Notes: generated by a model not told the origin, from the sequence alone. A stretch of DNA of 64,000 nt from Limnobacter sp. 130 (GCF_902506325.1 NZ_LR732328.1:927071-991070); one strand, 5' to 3'; counted from the stretch's first letter, positions 9,832 through 19,130 are shown. Program-made: numbers and translations.

Positions 9832-11139
9832 TTAACGTTGATCGATTGGCTTGACGTTGCGATGCGCTGCGCCATTGAACAACTGACGTGGACGACCGAT
9901 TTTGTACTCGGGGTCTGCAATCATTTCGTTCAACTGGGCGATCCAGCCAACGGTACGGGCCAACGCGAAGATGGCGGTAAACAGTGGCACAGGAATACCA
10001 ATGGCTTTTTGAACAATGCCTGAATAAAAGTCAACGTTCGGGTACAGCTTGCGCTTGACGAAGTATTCATCTTCCAGCGCAATTTTTTCCAAGGCCATGG
10101 CAATCTTGAACAATGGGTCGTCGTGCAAGCCAAGTTCGTTCAACACTTCGTGGCAGGTTTCACGCATCAGCTTGGCACGCGGGTCGTAGTTTTTGTACAC
10201 GCGGTGACCAAAGCCCATCAGGCGCACGCCTGAATCCTTGTCTTTCACCTTGGCGATGAAGTCACCAATCTTTTCTACGCCGCCGTTGGCTTGAATTTCG
10301 GTCAGCATATTCAGGCAGGCCTCGTTGGCGCCGCCATGTGATGGACCCCACAAACATGCCACACCGGCTGCAATCGCTGCAAACGGGTTGGTTCCCGAGG
10401 AAGCGCACAAACGAACAGTTGAAGTCGATGCGTTTTGCTCGTGATCCGCATGCAAAATGAAGATGCGGTCCATGGCGCGCACCAGCACGTCGTTGACTTT
10501 GTATTCTTCACAAGGATTGCCAAACATCATGCGCATGAAATTGGCGGTGTAACCCAGTTCATTCTTGGGATAAATATTCGGTGCACCGATGCCGTATTTG
10601 TAGGCCATGGCCACCAGGGTCGGCATTTTCGCGATCAAACGGATCGCGGAAATGTCACGCTGGTTTTTGTCCAGCAGGTTCATCGAATCAGGGTAGAAGG
10701 CAGACATGCCACCCACCAAGCCAGTCATCACGGCCATGGGGTGCGCGTCGCGGCGGAAACCGCGCAAGAAGAAGTTCATCTGGTCATTGACCATGGTGTG
10801 CTTGGTGACCAGCTCGTCGAATGTCGTTTTCTCAGACACATTCGGCAATTCACCGTTCAGCAGCAGGTAACACACGTCCATGAAGTCGCAGTTTTGAGCC
10901 AACTGCTCAATTGGGTAGCCGCGGTACAGCAATTCGCCCTTGTCACCATCGATGTAGGTAATGGACGAATTGCAGGATGCTGTGGACAGGAAACCTGGGT
11001 CGTAGGTGAATTTGCCGGTCGAGCCGTACAGCTTGCGGATGTCGATCACATCAGGACCAATGGTACCTTTGTGAATGGGAAATTCTACCGAAGGGGTGCC
11101 GTCTGAAAAAGACAGCGTGGCCTTGTGTTCTGTGCTCAT
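9832..11139 (-). CDS. gltA: Citrate synthase (type II)
   Basis: A 435-residue citrate synthase condensing acetyl-CoA and oxaloacetate. Active-site segments are clear: [20 protein letters not shown] with the catalytic His, and [16 protein letters not shown] with the second His and the following Asp region. Length and the long N-terminal beta-rich domain (ADHEQN preceded by [23 protein letters not shown]) fit the hexameric, NADH-sensitive Gram-negative type; that regulation is a family inference. It is the last gene of sdhCDAB-sdhE-gltA, 25 bp after sdhE, and is followed by a terminator. A second paralogue in the window, prpC, is the shorter 2-methylcitrate synthase. Confidence 0.98.
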   Translation of the reverse strand: MSTEHKATLSFSDGTPSVEFPIHKGTIGPDVIDIRKLYGSTGKFTYDPGFLSTASCNSSITYIDGDKGELLYRGYPIEQLAQNCDFMDVCYLLLNGELPNVSEKTTFDELVTKHTMVNDQMNFFLRGFRRDAHPMAVMTGLVGGMSAFYPDSMNLLDKNQRDISAIRLIAKMPTLVAMAYKYGIGAPNIYPKNELGYTANFMRMMFGNPCEEYKVNDVLVRAMDRIFILHADHEQNASTSTVRLCASSGTNPFAAIAAGVACLWGPSHGGANEACLNMLTEIQANGGVEKIGDFIAKVKDKDSGVRLMGFGHRVYKNYDPRAKLMRETCHEVLNELGLHDDPLFKIAMALEKIALEDEYFVKRKLYPNVDFYSGIVQKAIGIPVPLFTAIFALARTVGWIAQLNEMIADPEYKIGRPRQLFNGAAHRNVKPIDQR

Positions 11140-11164
11140 CGGATTTCCTTCTAATGGATTGAAA

Positions 11165-11437
11165 TTAAAGTTCTCGCATCATCTGGACAACCCTGCGCAC
11201 ATCGGGCGTATCCAGACTACCTTCCAGCTCTTTTCGGCCTAGGAACAGGTCAAGCAGCACGTTATCAACCTCTTCAAACAGCACAGTCAAAGCCTGTACG
11301 TCGTCATCGGTTAACTCCATTTCATGCTTGTCGAAAAATCGTTCGATTATCAGGTCGTTTTCCAATAGGCCTCTACGGGCGCGCCAGCGTAAACGGGCAC
11401 GTTGAGTTGGATCCGCCTGATGACTCTGATTAGCCAT
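11165..11437 (-). CDS. sdhE: FAD assembly factor SdhE
   Basis: A 90-residue member of the SdhE/YgfY/Sdh5 family, which promotes covalent attachment of FAD to the SdhA flavoprotein. The diagnostic RGxxE motif is visible as RRGLLE around residues 21-26, followed by the acidic helical core ([26 protein letters not shown]). It sits between sdhB and gltA on the same strand, so it is made together with its client SdhA. Length is normal for the family. Confidence 0.93.
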   Translation of the reverse strand: MANQSHQADPTQRARLRWRARRGLLENDLIIERFFDKHEMELTDDDVQALTVLFEEVDNVLLDLFLGRKELEGSLDTPDVRRVVQMMREL

Positions 11438-11509
11438 AAACTACAACAAAGAAAACGGGGTTTTGCAGTGCACAACCCCGATTTGAATAAAAAAATCCGA
11501 ACAAGGATT

Positions 11510-12226
11510 CTAGACGGCGCGACGCACCATCAGTTCCTTGATCTTGCCGATTGCTTTCGTGGGGTTCAAGCCCTTTGGACAAACGTCCACGCAGTTCATG
11601 ATGGTGTGGCAACGGAACAATCGGTAAGGATCTTCCAGGTTGTCCAAACGCTCGCCAGTGGTTTGATCGCGGCTGTCAGCAATGAAACGGTAAGCTTGCA
11701 ACAAACCGGCCGGCCCCACGAATTTATCGGGATTCCACCAGAAAGACGGGCAGCTGGTTGAACAGCAGGCGCACAAAATACATTCGTACAGACCATCCAG
11801 CTCTTCGCGTTCTTCAGGTGATTGCAGGCGTTCCTTTTCAGGGGGAGGCGTGTCGTTCACCAAATATGGCTTGATGGAATGGTACTGCTTGAAAAACTGG
11901 GTCATGTCCACGATCAAGTCGCGCACCACGGGAAGACCTGGCAGCGGTTTCAGTACGATCGGCTGCTTTAGGTCGCGCAGGTTCGTGATACAGGCCAAGC
12001 CATTTTTGCCGTTGATGTTCATGGCGTCAGACCCACACACACCTTCACGGCATGAGCGGCGATAGGCCAGTGATTCATCAACATCGCTCTTGATGCGCAT
12101 CAGTGCATCGAGCAACATTTTGTCGGTGGGCTCCAACTCAACTTCCAGCTTTTGCATTTTCGGTGCTTCGCCGGTGTCGGGGTCGTAGCGATAAATTTCG
12201 AAACGTACGATTCTTTTTTCACTCAT
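11510..12226 (-). CDS. sdhB: Succinate dehydrogenase iron-sulfur subunit
   Basis: A 238-residue iron-sulfur subunit of respiratory complex II that carries electrons from SdhA to quinone. Three cluster motifs are visible: the 2Fe-2S ligands in SCREGVCGSDAM with a downstream Cys in GLACITNL, the 4Fe-4S set CILCACCSTSC, and the 3Fe-4S set CHTIMNCVDVCPKGLNP. The open frame extends upstream to 12283, but MSEKRIVRFEIYRYDPD at 12226 is the family start, and the earlier part overlaps the sdhA stop region. The gene follows sdhA by 22 bp. Confidence 0.97.
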   Translation of the reverse strand: MSEKRIVRFEIYRYDPDTGEAPKMQKLEVELEPTDKMLLDALMRIKSDVDESLAYRRSCREGVCGSDAMNINGKNGLACITNLRDLKQPIVLKPLPGLPVVRDLIVDMTQFFKQYHSIKPYLVNDTPPPEKERLQSPEEREELDGLYECILCACCSTSCPSFWWNPDKFVGPAGLLQAYRFIADSRDQTTGERLDNLEDPYRLFRCHTIMNCVDVCPKGLNPTKAIGKIKELMVRRAV

Positions 12227-12248
12227 TTTCTGTACCTCGTAACCTTGA

Positions 12249-14030
12249 TTAGAACGTCCGCTTTTTAGGCTGGAAGGTTTCAACTGTCATTGGCTTCAAG
12301 TTCACTGGCTTGTAGTCCAGGCGGTTGCCCTCGGAATACCACAGGCTGTGACGCATCCATTTGTCATCATCGCGCTCAGGAAAATCGCTGTGTGCGTGCG
12401 CACCACGGCTTTCTTCGCGGGCTGCTGCTGAAACCATGGTGGCCTTTGCTGTTTCCTGCAGGTTGGCCAGTTCCAGCGCTTCAACCAACGCGGTGTTGAA
12501 CACTTTGGATTTGTCTTTCAAGTGAATGTGATCAGCTTGTGCTGCCAGATCAACAATTTTTGTCACGCCTTCGTTCATCAGCTGGGTGGTACGGAATACG
12601 CCACAGTGGTACTGCATGCCCTTGCGGATCGAATCGGCCACTACACGCACGTTTTCACCGCTGGTCGAGGTCATCAGTTTGTCGACACGCGCCATGGTCA
12701 AATCAGTGCCATCGGCTGGCAACTCTTTGTGACTGCGGGCTTTCAGATTGCTGTTCACAATGTGATTGCCTGCAGCGCGGCCAAAGACGATCAAGTCGAG
12801 CAATGAGTTGGTGCCCAAGCGGTTTGCGCCATGAACGGACACGCACGCACACTCGCCAATGGCGTACATGCCATTGATGATTTCGCTGGCGCCACCCGGT
12901 ACTTTGGGCGCAACAACCTGACCATACACATTGGTTGGAATACCGCCCATTTGATAATGGATGGTTGGCACAACAGGAATTGGCTCTTTGATTGGATCGA
13001 CGTTGGCGAACTTGATTGCGATCTCGCGAATCGAGGGCAAACGCTTCATGATCGTGTCAGCGCCCAAGTGATCGAGCTTCAGCAATACATAATCTTTGTT
13101 GGGGCCACAGCCGCGACCTTCCTTGATTTCCTGGTCCATGGAGCGAGACACGAAGTCGCGTGGAGCCAAATCTTTCAAGGTAGGCGCATAACGTTCCATG
13201 AAACGCTCGCCTTCGCTGTTCAACAGAATACCGCCTTCGCCGCGAACGCCTTCTGTTACCAGAACACCGGCACCGGCTACACCTGTGGGGTGGAACTGCC
13301 AGAATTCCATGTCTTCCAGGGGAATGCCAGCGCGTGCTGCCATGCCCATGCCATCGCCTGTGTTAATGAAGGCGTTGGTGGATGCATCCCAGATACGGCC
13401 TGCGCCACCGGTAGCGAACACCGTGGTTTTGGCTTCCAAAACCATCATTTCGCCGGTTTCCATTTCAAGCGCGGTTACGCCCACCACGTCGCCGTCGGCG
13501 TCGCGAATGATGTCAAGCGCCATCCACTCGACGAAAAACTGGGTGCGCGCGCGTACATTGCGCTGATACAGGGTGTGCAACAAGGCATGGCCTGTGCGGT
13601 CGGCTGCAGCACAAGCGCGCTGAACCGGCTTTTCACCAAAGTTGGCTGTGTGACCGCCAAATGGGCGCTGGTAAATAGTGCCATCCGGGTTGCGGTCAAA
13701 AGGCATGCCAAAGTGTTCGAGTTCGTAAACAACCTTGGGGGCTTCACGACACATGAATTCGATCGCGTCCTGGTCACCCAGGTAATCGGAACCCTTTACA
13801 GTGTCGAACATGTGCCAGTACCAGCTGTCATCGGACATATTGCCCAGCGATGCACCGATACCGCCCTGCGCTGCCACAGTGTGTGAGCGTGTGGGGAATA
13901 CCTTGGACAGCACGGCTACATTCAGACCAGCCTCTGCCAACTGGAGCGAACAGCGCATACCCGCGCCACCCGCACCTACAATCACCGCGTCGAATTTGCG
14001 ACGAGGAAGGGAAGTTTTAACTGCAGTCAC
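12249..14030 (-). CDS. sdhA: Succinate dehydrogenase flavoprotein subunit
   Basis: A 593-residue flavoprotein that oxidises succinate to fumarate. The N-terminal FAD fold GAGGAGM is at about residues 19-25. The histidine that carries FAD covalently is H50 in [16 protein letters not shown]. Active-site segments [11 protein letters not shown] and [11 protein letters not shown]-type (here [20 protein letters not shown]) are present, as is [18 protein letters not shown] towards the C-terminus. It lies two bases after sdhD. The neighbouring sdhE supports flavinylation in the same operon. Confidence 0.98.
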   Translation of the reverse strand: MTAVKTSLPRRKFDAVIVGAGGAGMRCSLQLAEAGLNVAVLSKVFPTRSHTVAAQGGIGASLGNMSDDSWYWHMFDTVKGSDYLGDQDAIEFMCREAPKVVYELEHFGMPFDRNPDGTIYQRPFGGHTANFGEKPVQRACAAADRTGHALLHTLYQRNVRARTQFFVEWMALDIIRDADGDVVGVTALEMETGEMMVLEAKTTVFATGGAGRIWDASTNAFINTGDGMGMAARAGIPLEDMEFWQFHPTGVAGAGVLVTEGVRGEGGILLNSEGERFMERYAPTLKDLAPRDFVSRSMDQEIKEGRGCGPNKDYVLLKLDHLGADTIMKRLPSIREIAIKFANVDPIKEPIPVVPTIHYQMGGIPTNVYGQVVAPKVPGGASEIINGMYAIGECACVSVHGANRLGTNSLLDLIVFGRAAGNHIVNSNLKARSHKELPADGTDLTMARVDKLMTSTSGENVRVVADSIRKGMQYHCGVFRTTQLMNEGVTKIVDLAAQADHIHLKDKSKVFNTALVEALELANLQETAKATMVSAAAREESRGAHAHSDFPERDDDKWMRHSLWYSEGNRLDYKPVNLKPMTVETFQPKKRTF

Positions 14031-14032
14031 TT

Positions 14033-14410
14033 TTAGACCCTCCAGAGAATGTCAGCAGCGTAGCCGGCTGCACCAAGCAACCACAACGCTGTAAAAACTT
14101 GCAATGAGAGACGAATACCGGTGGGCTTGACGTAGTCCATCCAGATGTCGCGAATACCAATGTAGGCGTGGTAGCACAGGGACAAGATGGCCAGCAGTGC
14201 GAGAATTTTGCCCAAGGGGAACGACAGCACGGTGAAGTTGAAGAAACCAACCCACTTCACGTAATCAAGATCGGGGGTGAACAACACAGCCAGGAACAGG
14301 CCAATGGTGTATACCGCCATGATGACCGCCGTGATGCGCTGCGCCACCCATTCTTTCAGACCGTAGTGCGCGCCGACCACAAGGCGCTTTGAACCAATAT
14401 TGTTACCCAT
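14033..14410 (-). CDS. sdhD: Succinate dehydrogenase membrane anchor subunit
   Basis: A 125-residue small membrane subunit of complex II. Three hydrophobic segments are visible ([62 protein letters not shown]). The segment [17 protein letters not shown] carries the conserved His and Asp/Tyr residues of the heme- and quinone-binding region. Together with SdhC it anchors SdhAB and binds ubiquinone. It sits between sdhC (2-bp gap) and sdhA (2-bp gap), which supports translational coupling. Confidence 0.94.
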   Translation of the reverse strand: MGNNIGSKRLVVGAHYGLKEWVAQRITAVIMAVYTIGLFLAVLFTPDLDYVKWVGFFNFTVLSFPLGKILALLAILSLCYHAYIGIRDIWMDYVKPTGIRLSLQVFTALWLLGAAGYAADILWRV

Positions 14411-14412
14411 GA

Positions 14413-14826
14413 TTAAAACACTCCGAACAGTTTCAGGCCAAACAGGGCGGTCAGGCTCAGGCTGACTGCAAATACGATACCGGCGCTTTTGCTGGCGGCG
14501 TATTTTTCAGTGCCCATGTGAACATCAAGCGCCAGGTAACGGATACCAGCAGCGAAGTGATGCAAATACGACCAGATCAAGCCCAACAACACAATTTTGA
14601 CCAATGGGCTGCTGACCAGCGATTGCATTTCAAGGAAAGTGAGTTCAGAGGTGATGCTTTTGTCGAAAAGCGGCAGAAGAATGACAGGAAGTGCCAGAAA
14701 CAGCACAGCGCCACTGACGCGGTGCAAAATCGACAGCTTGCCCGCCAAAGGCAGCCTGTACTTCAGAATTTGTGTGACATGTATGTTCCGGTACTCCGGA
14801 CGTTTCTTCGCAACAGTGTTTGACAT
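14413..14826 (-). CDS. sdhC: Succinate dehydrogenase cytochrome b556 subunit
   Basis: A 137-residue complex II subunit starting MSNTVAKKRPEYRNIH. It has the quinone-site signature KLSILHRVSGAVLF and the heme-ligand region YLHHFAAGIRYLALDVHMG, with three predicted transmembrane helices. The frame opens at 14940, but the ATG at 14826 gives the family N-terminus; the upstream part is not family-like and would overlap likely promoter DNA. It is the first structural gene of the sdh-gltA operon. A perfect inverted repeat ATATCG-N5-CGATAT at 14904-14920 lies about 80 bp upstream. Confidence 0.95.
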   Translation of the reverse strand: MSNTVAKKRPEYRNIHVTQILKYRLPLAGKLSILHRVSGAVLFLALPVILLPLFDKSITSELTFLEMQSLVSSPLVKIVLLGLIWSYLHHFAAGIRYLALDVHMGTEKYAASKSAGIVFAVSLSLTALFGLKLFGVF

Positions 14827-14903
14827 GCTCGTGTTCTTATAAAAGTGATTGGAAAACGGGCCAAAACCCAAAGCCTTTCGGCTTGAATCCTTTAGAAAAA
14901 CCA

Positions 14904-14920
14904 ATATCGGACAACGATAT
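14904..14920. promoter_or_regulatory. Inverted repeat upstream of sdhC, possible operator
   Basis: ATATCG at 14904-14909 and CGATAT at 14915-14920 form a perfect 6-bp inverted repeat with a 5-bp centre. It is 78-94 bp upstream of the sdhC start, a sensible place for a transcription-factor site. Which protein binds is unknown; the GntR-family product encoded next door is one candidate. Confidence 0.35.
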
Positions 14921-15011
14921 ATTTTGAACCAAATCAGCAAACGCTAAAAGCGGGATATTTTTGATTTTGAGCGCTAAGAGGTCCAAATGCATTCTTTTGC
15001 CCGCAAAAGAC

Positions 15012-15030
15012 TTGTATCAATTCAATACAA
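15012..15030. repeat. Inverted repeat at the gntR 3' end
   Basis: TTGTAT (15012-15017) and ATACAA (15025-15030) form a perfect inverted repeat with a 7-bp spacer. It straddles the gntR stop codon (15022-15024) and lies upstream of sdhC on the same strand. It has no T-run, so it is more like a protein-binding site than a terminator, but it could be chance. Confidence 0.3.
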
Positions 15031-15750
15031 TTCATTCCTGTATGAAAACTTGTCGGTCAAATACCAACCTCGACGAAGCTCCACTGGTTTGTCAGCATAC
15101 GTCATTGAAAGGCGCTCGACCAGCAGCAAAGGGGTGCCTACCCCGACCTGCAGAATATCGGCGTGCTCCTGCTGCGCACTCACGGCCTTGATGTGCTCGT
15201 TGGCGCGCAACATGCGCACATTGAAGCTGCTTTCAAGAAAACCATAGAGGGTGGAATTCCACTGCTGAAGGCGCTCGAGAGTGAGACCTTTGTATTGAGA
15301 AGCAGGAAGCCAGATTTCATCAAAAATACGGGGCACGCCATCGAAACGCATTACACGCTTGACCACAAACACGGAGTCGCTGGGTTTGATATCAAGCAAT
15401 TTGGCAATTTGTGAGCTGGCGCGTACACGCTCTACCGACAAGTAGGTGGATTTGGGCTTGACCCCGGGTTCTTCGTCGGCGGCAAGACGCAAAAAACGGT
15501 ACTCGGATTTCGCTTCATTGTGCGTGGCAACAAAAGTACCCCGACCCTGCTTGCGGTCAACCAGATTCTCGGCGGCTAGCTCGTCAATGGCTTTGCGCAC
15601 GGTGCCCTGGCTTACTCCGTAGCGTGTGGCAAGCTCGGTTTCGGACGGAATGAGCTCACCCGGCTTCCATTCGCCATCTTGAAGGCTTTTCAACAGCAAA
15701 CCTTTAATTTGCTGATAAAGCGGGCTGAACGTAGGATTAACGGATTGCAA
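15022..15750 (-). CDS. GntR-family regulator (HutC/UTRA type)
   Basis: A 242-residue transcription factor. The N-terminal winged helix-turn-helix is canonical for GntR proteins (LYQQIKGLLLKSL, IPSETELATRYGVSQGTVRKAI, LVDRKQGRGTFVA), within residues 1-75. The rest fits a UTRA ligand-binding domain of the HutC/FarR subfamily (VERVRASSQIAKLLDI, VFVVKRVMRFDGVPRIFDEIWLP, LLLVERLSMTYADKPVELR). It is divergent from mdh and upstream of sdhC on the same strand, a conserved position in Burkholderiales, so control of TCA-cycle genes is a reasonable inference. The effector is unknown. A motif shared with the acnB upstream region lies 38-57 bp in front of its own start. Confidence 0.88.
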   Translation of the reverse strand: MQSVNPTFSPLYQQIKGLLLKSLQDGEWKPGELIPSETELATRYGVSQGTVRKAIDELAAENLVDRKQGRGTFVATHNEAKSEYRFLRLAADEEPGVKPKSTYLSVERVRASSQIAKLLDIKPSDSVFVVKRVMRFDGVPRIFDEIWLPASQYKGLTLERLQQWNSTLYGFLESSFNVRMLRANEHIKAVSAQQEHADILQVGVGTPLLLVERLSMTYADKPVELRRGWYLTDKFSYRNELY

Positions 15751-15787
15751 ATTGTGTCTCGATCTTGTTTTTTCGGATTATTGTGTA

Positions 15788-15807
15788 TCTTATATCTTAT
15801 AGATGAC
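15788..15807. promoter_or_regulatory. Candidate operator between gntR and mdh
   Basis: A 20-bp stretch beginning TCTTATAT and ending GAC matches the stretch at 38515-38534 upstream of acnB in 16 of 20 positions. It lies in the divergent gntR/mdh promoter region, 104 bp upstream of mdh. Sharing it between two TCA-cycle genes suggests a common regulator; binding by the GntR product is inference. Confidence 0.45.
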
Positions 15808-15910
15808 TTTTAAAAGTTAAACCCCTCTAATCCACCAAGTTAGTCAACAAGGTGTCAGTGTTTGGCGCTAAACTATGGCCTTCGATTTTTAATCCTTTGG
15901 AGTGTTTGAC

Positions 15911-16897
15911 ATGACCAAACCCGCAATGCGAGTTGCCGTTACAGGCGCTGCCGGCCAAATTGGCTACAGCTTGTTGTTCCGTATCGCCAATGGCGACATG
16001 CTGGGCAAAGACCAGCCCGTGATTTTGCAGTTGCTGGACATTACCCCCGCCCTGCCCGCAGTGAAAGGTGTGGTCATGGAACTGGAAGACTGTGCATTCC
16101 CATTGCTGCAAGGTGTGGTGATCACTGATGACCCCGCGACAGCGTTCAAAGACGTTGACGTTGCTTTGCTGGTTGGCGCACGCCCACGCAGCAAAGGCAT
16201 GGAGCGCAAAGACCTGCTGGAAGCCAACGGTGCAATTTTCACCGTTCAGGGCAAAGCACTGAACGACAACGCCAAGCCAACAGTGAAGGTACTTGTTGTA
16301 GGCAACCCTGCCAACACCAACGCCTACATTGCACAGCAATCTGCTCCCGATCTGGACCCAAATTGCTTTACTTCCATGCTGCGCCTGGACCACAACCGCG
16401 CCTTGAGCCAGGTTGCCGCCAAAACCGGCAAGCCAGTTGCCTCCATTGAGAAGTTGGCTGTGTGGGGCAACCACTCGCCCACGATGTACGCCGATTACCG
16501 TTTTGCAACAATCGACGGTGCATCTGTAAAAGACATGATCAACGACCAGGAATGGAACGCCAACACTTTCTTGCCAACAGTGGGCAAGCGTGGTGCGGCC
16601 ATTATTGAAGCACGTGGTTTGTCGTCAGCCGCTTCAGCTGCCAATGCTGCAATTGACCACGTACGCGACTGGGTATTGGGCACCAACGGCAAGTGGGTGA
16701 CCATGGGTATCCCTTCTGATGGTTCCTATGGAATTCCTGAAGGCACACAATTCGGCTTCCCTGTGACTTGCGCCAATGGCAAGTTTGAAATTGTGAAGGG
16801 TCTGGAAATTGATGCATTCAGCCAAGAGCGCATCAACATTACCCTGAACGAACTGATGGAAGAACGCGAAGGCGTGAAGCACTTGCTGGGCAAGTAA
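15911..16897 (+). CDS. mdh: Malate dehydrogenase
   Basis: A 328-residue NAD-dependent malate dehydrogenase that interconverts malate and oxaloacetate. The NAD fold is [19 protein letters not shown] at the N-terminus, followed by the substrate/cofactor segment [10 protein letters not shown] and catalytic H188 in [12 protein letters not shown]. The family is the LDH-like MDH type 2 (about 328 residues) common in betaproteobacteria. The ATG at 15911 is preferred over the in-frame GTG at 15902 because TTTGGAG ends 8 bases before it. A terminator follows the gene. Confidence 0.97.
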   Translation: MTKPAMRVAVTGAAGQIGYSLLFRIANGDMLGKDQPVILQLLDITPALPAVKGVVMELEDCAFPLLQGVVITDDPATAFKDVDVALLVGARPRSKGMERKDLLEANGAIFTVQGKALNDNAKPTVKVLVVGNPANTNAYIAQQSAPDLDPNCFTSMLRLDHNRALSQVAAKTGKPVASIEKLAVWGNHSPTMYADYRFATIDGASVKDMINDQEWNANTFLPTVGKRGAAIIEARGLSSAASAANAAIDHVRDWVLGTNGKWVTMGIPSDGSYGIPEGTQFGFPVTCANGKFEIVKGLEIDAFSQERINITLNELMEEREGVKHLLGK

Positions 16898-16922
16898 TTC
16901 ACAGGCAATTCGTGATAAAAAG

Positions 16923-16948
16923 GCCAGCAGAGATGCTGGCTTTTTTTA
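16923..16948 (+). terminator. Rho-independent terminator after mdh
   Basis: GCCAGCA (16923-16929), loop GAGA, TGCTGGC (16934-16940) and a seven-base T-run form a textbook intrinsic terminator 25 bp past the mdh stop. It separates mdh from the following CitE-like gene. Confidence 0.92.
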
Positions 16949-16969
16949 TTTGCAACCGAGGAATATCGC

Positions 16970-17947
16970 GTGAAAAAGCACAACCTGGATTTGGCGAACA
17001 TTTCCACCATTTTGTACAGCGAAGACCATGCACGGGTGAACTTGCCAGTGTGCGACCACTACGCAGGCCGACCGAAATACTTTGAGAAGGCCTTGCAAAT
17101 TCGTGCGGAAATTGGCGCCTGCTTCGATATCACGCTTGATCTGGAGGACGGTGCGGTTGTTGGTCAGGTTACAGAAATTGCAACTTGGGCGGCACAAAGC
17201 CTTGTTGATTTCTCCGCGAGATATGGCAGCGAAACGCGCAGGCCTGGCCTTCGACTGCACCCGGTTCAGGACCCCGCGTTCGAGCTGGAATTGCCAATTG
17301 TGTTGCGTGAAGGTGTCCCATTGCCCGCCTACTTGATGTTGCCAAAGCCTGAAAACTTCAATGACGTGAAACTGGCAATCATCCGCATTCGCGAACAATG
17401 CGCCAAAGCGGGTGTTGAACCCCCGCCCTTGCACGTCTTGATTGAAACCCATGGCGCATTGGCCGCGGTACACAATATTGCAGGACTTGAGGAGGTGGAA
17501 TCGCTTTCATTTGGCATCATGGACTTTATTTCAAGTCATCGCAGTGCAATTCCCAAAACTGCACTGAATTCGCCTGGTCAGTTTGAAAACCCCTTGGTGC
17601 GCCGCGCCAAGCTTGAAATTTCTGCTGCCTGCCACCGATTCGGCAAGGTGCCTTCACACAATGTGACCCGCAATATTCGCCAACCTGAGATGGCTGCTGA
17701 AGATGCACAGCGCGCGAAACGAGATTTCGGCTTTACGCGCATGTGGAGCATTCACCCTGAACAAATTGTGCACATTGTGTCGGCCATGCTGCCCACAGAT
17801 TCCGAAGTGGAAGAGGCAGTTTTGGTGTTGACTGAAGCGCAAAAAGCAGATTGGGGACCAATTCAAATCAAAGGGGAACTGCACGACAGGGCGAGTTACC
17901 GGTACTTCTTTGAGGTGTTGAATGCGAGATCAAATCGCGGAGGCTAG
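16970..17947 (+). CDS. HpcH/HpaI aldolase, citrate lyase beta (CitE)-like
   Basis: A 325-residue member of the CitE/malyl-CoA lyase superfamily, a metal-dependent TIM barrel that cleaves or forms C-C bonds in acyl-CoA thioesters. Family signatures are LDLEDGAVVGQ, the arginine strand RRPGLRLHPVQDP, VLIETHGALAAVHNIAGL with the metal-binding Glu, and RMWSIHPEQI near the C-terminus. No citrate lyase alpha or gamma genes are nearby, so a stand-alone lyase acting on malyl-, citramalyl- or a similar CoA ester is more likely than true citrate lyase. The GTG start at 16970 has GAGG at good spacing. It sits beside mdh, as in many Burkholderiales. Confidence 0.85.
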   Translation: MKKHNLDLANISTILYSEDHARVNLPVCDHYAGRPKYFEKALQIRAEIGACFDITLDLEDGAVVGQVTEIATWAAQSLVDFSARYGSETRRPGLRLHPVQDPAFELELPIVLREGVPLPAYLMLPKPENFNDVKLAIIRIREQCAKAGVEPPPLHVLIETHGALAAVHNIAGLEEVESLSFGIMDFISSHRSAIPKTALNSPGQFENPLVRRAKLEISAACHRFGKVPSHNVTRNIRQPEMAAEDAQRAKRDFGFTRMWSIHPEQIVHIVSAMLPTDSEVEEAVLVLTEAQKADWGPIQIKGELHDRASYRYFFEVLNARSNRGG

Positions 17948-17967
17948 AAAAGCGCGCCCGTGTTCGG

Positions 17968-18525
17968 TTAAAAACTTGACCCTGGCTGCGTGAGGAACTC
18001 CAGTTCCTCATCTGTGGAATTCCGACCAAGAATGTAGTTTCGGTGCGGATAACGCCCAAACCGATCGATAATTGCTTTGTGTCGAAGCTCGAAGTTGTAG
18101 TTGTTTTCAGGTGCCCATTCCCGATACAAATGCTCTGCCTGAACGTGAATGACTTTTGATTCACTGTGCATGTAAGGCAGCAACAAAAATGCCCTTTCGG
18201 TGGGATCAAACTCGTTTAACACGCCTTTGGCTACCGCCTCTTGGGCCAGGGCAAGCGCCATGGGGTCTTGAGCAAAAGCCATTGGGGTGTTGCGATGCAC
18301 ATTGCGAGAAAACTGATCCAGCACAATGATTTCTGCAAGACGACCTTTCGCGGAAATGCGCCATGTGTAGCATTCCCCTTGGGCTGCTTTAGAAAGTTGA
18401 GACCCGAACCTGATTCGAATTTGTTCGTCAAACAAGGGATCGGCAGACCACCAAGCTTTGGGCTCGATGTCTTCAAACCAGAACTTCAATACTTCGGTGA
18501 ATTGCATTTCAAGCAACTGACTCAA
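17968..18525 (-). CDS. DUF924 family protein
   Basis: A 185-residue protein with features of the DUF924 family: an N-terminal VLKFWFEDIEPKAWW, then LAEIIVLDQFSRNVHRNTPMAFAQDPMAL, FLLLPYMHSES and a C-terminal GRYPHRNYILGRNSTDEE. Members are soluble, helical and widespread in proteobacteria; no function is established. The start ATG overlaps the stop of the upstream DUF1330 gene (ATGA), so the two are translationally coupled. A second in-frame ATG is six codons in (MQFTEVLKFWF). Confidence 0.85.
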   Translation of the reverse strand: MSQLLEMQFTEVLKFWFEDIEPKAWWSADPLFDEQIRIRFGSQLSKAAQGECYTWRISAKGRLAEIIVLDQFSRNVHRNTPMAFAQDPMALALAQEAVAKGVLNEFDPTERAFLLLPYMHSESKVIHVQAEHLYREWAPENNYNFELRHKAIIDRFGRYPHRNYILGRNSTDEELEFLTQPGSSF

Positions 18526-18806
18526 GCCTCATAAGAAGTCAACAACACCTGTGCAGCGGCCTCTCGCAGGGGAATCAGGGCATGATAGGCATCCGACTGA
18601 AACCAGCCATGCGCCGCGTCGAGGTCTGGAAAGCGAATAACAACAATATCGGTGTATGGATTTTGAAGGGCCAGATCAGACGCCTTGACCCCGCGAAAAA
18701 CCAATTCGGCATTCCAGGCAACGAGAGTACCGGGCACCTGGTCCCGGTACTGCTGCCACTTGAGTGGATCAAGAATCTTGATTTGACCCACAACGTAAGC
18801 GCTCAT
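18522..18806 (-). CDS. DUF1330 family protein
   Basis: A 94-residue small protein of the DUF1330 family, which has a dimeric alpha/beta ferredoxin-like fold. Recognisable features are the start MSAYVVGQIKILDPLKW, FRGVKASDL, VVIRFPDLDAAHGWFQSDAYHALIPLRE and the short C-terminus. The frame opens at 18857, but the ATG at 18806 gives the family N-terminus. Function is unknown. The stop overlaps the DUF924 start, so the pair forms a two-gene unit, probably behind the small lipoprotein gene. Confidence 0.82.
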   Translation of the reverse strand: MSAYVVGQIKILDPLKWQQYRDQVPGTLVAWNAELVFRGVKASDLALQNPYTDIVVIRFPDLDAAHGWFQSDAYHALIPLREAAAQVLLTSYEA

Positions 18807-18820
18807 TGGGCAACCACTTA

Positions 18821-18970
18821 TTAACAGTTGCCTTTCTTGGCTTGACCAGGAGGGCAATGACCACCACCGCCATGACCGCCTGGATCAACCACCACTGAAC
18901 CGGCTGGGGTGTACACTGCACAACTGCTCAAAGCGAACATCAATGCCATCATGGAAAACAGTGTTTTCAT
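18821..18970 (-). CDS. Small putative lipoprotein (49 aa)
   Basis: The minus-strand frame encodes a 49-residue protein starting MKTLFSMMALMFALSSC. It has a signal peptide with lipobox LSSC (Cys17), then a short mature part rich in Gly and His (GGHGGGGHCPPGQAKKGNC) with two more cysteines. A strong AGGAAG ribosome-binding site sits 8 bases before the ATG, which supports translation. The family was not recognised; similar short Gly/His lipoproteins occur in many proteobacteria, and the His/Cys content hints at metal binding (speculative). It is 14 bp upstream of the DUF1330 gene on the same strand. Confidence 0.6.
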   Translation of the reverse strand: MKTLFSMMALMFALSSCAVYTPAGSVVVDPGGHGGGGHCPPGQAKKGNC

Positions 18971-19130
18971 GTTTCATACTTCCTGAATAAAAGAAACCAA
19001 TCGAATTTTGATATTCCGTATAACGGGTACAACCCACTTAAGTTGACTGCTTCTCGTTAGTATGCGTTAACCACAGCAGGAAGTACGAAACAGCAACACA
19101 ATTCTTGCACCAAAGAATCAGGGACAACAG

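Noticed and set aside
12831-13886. Open frame of 351 codons on the plus strand
   Set aside because: It is antisense to sdhA and has no recognisable motif; composition is that of a reverse-complement shadow.
15827-16474. Open frame of 215 codons on the minus strand
   Set aside because: It is antisense to mdh, with no ribosome-binding site or family features.
16970-17947. Citrate lyase beta subunit as part of anaerobic citrate fermentation
   Set aside because: No citC, citD, citF or citG genes are nearby; the CitE-like product is better described as a stand-alone acyl-CoA lyase.
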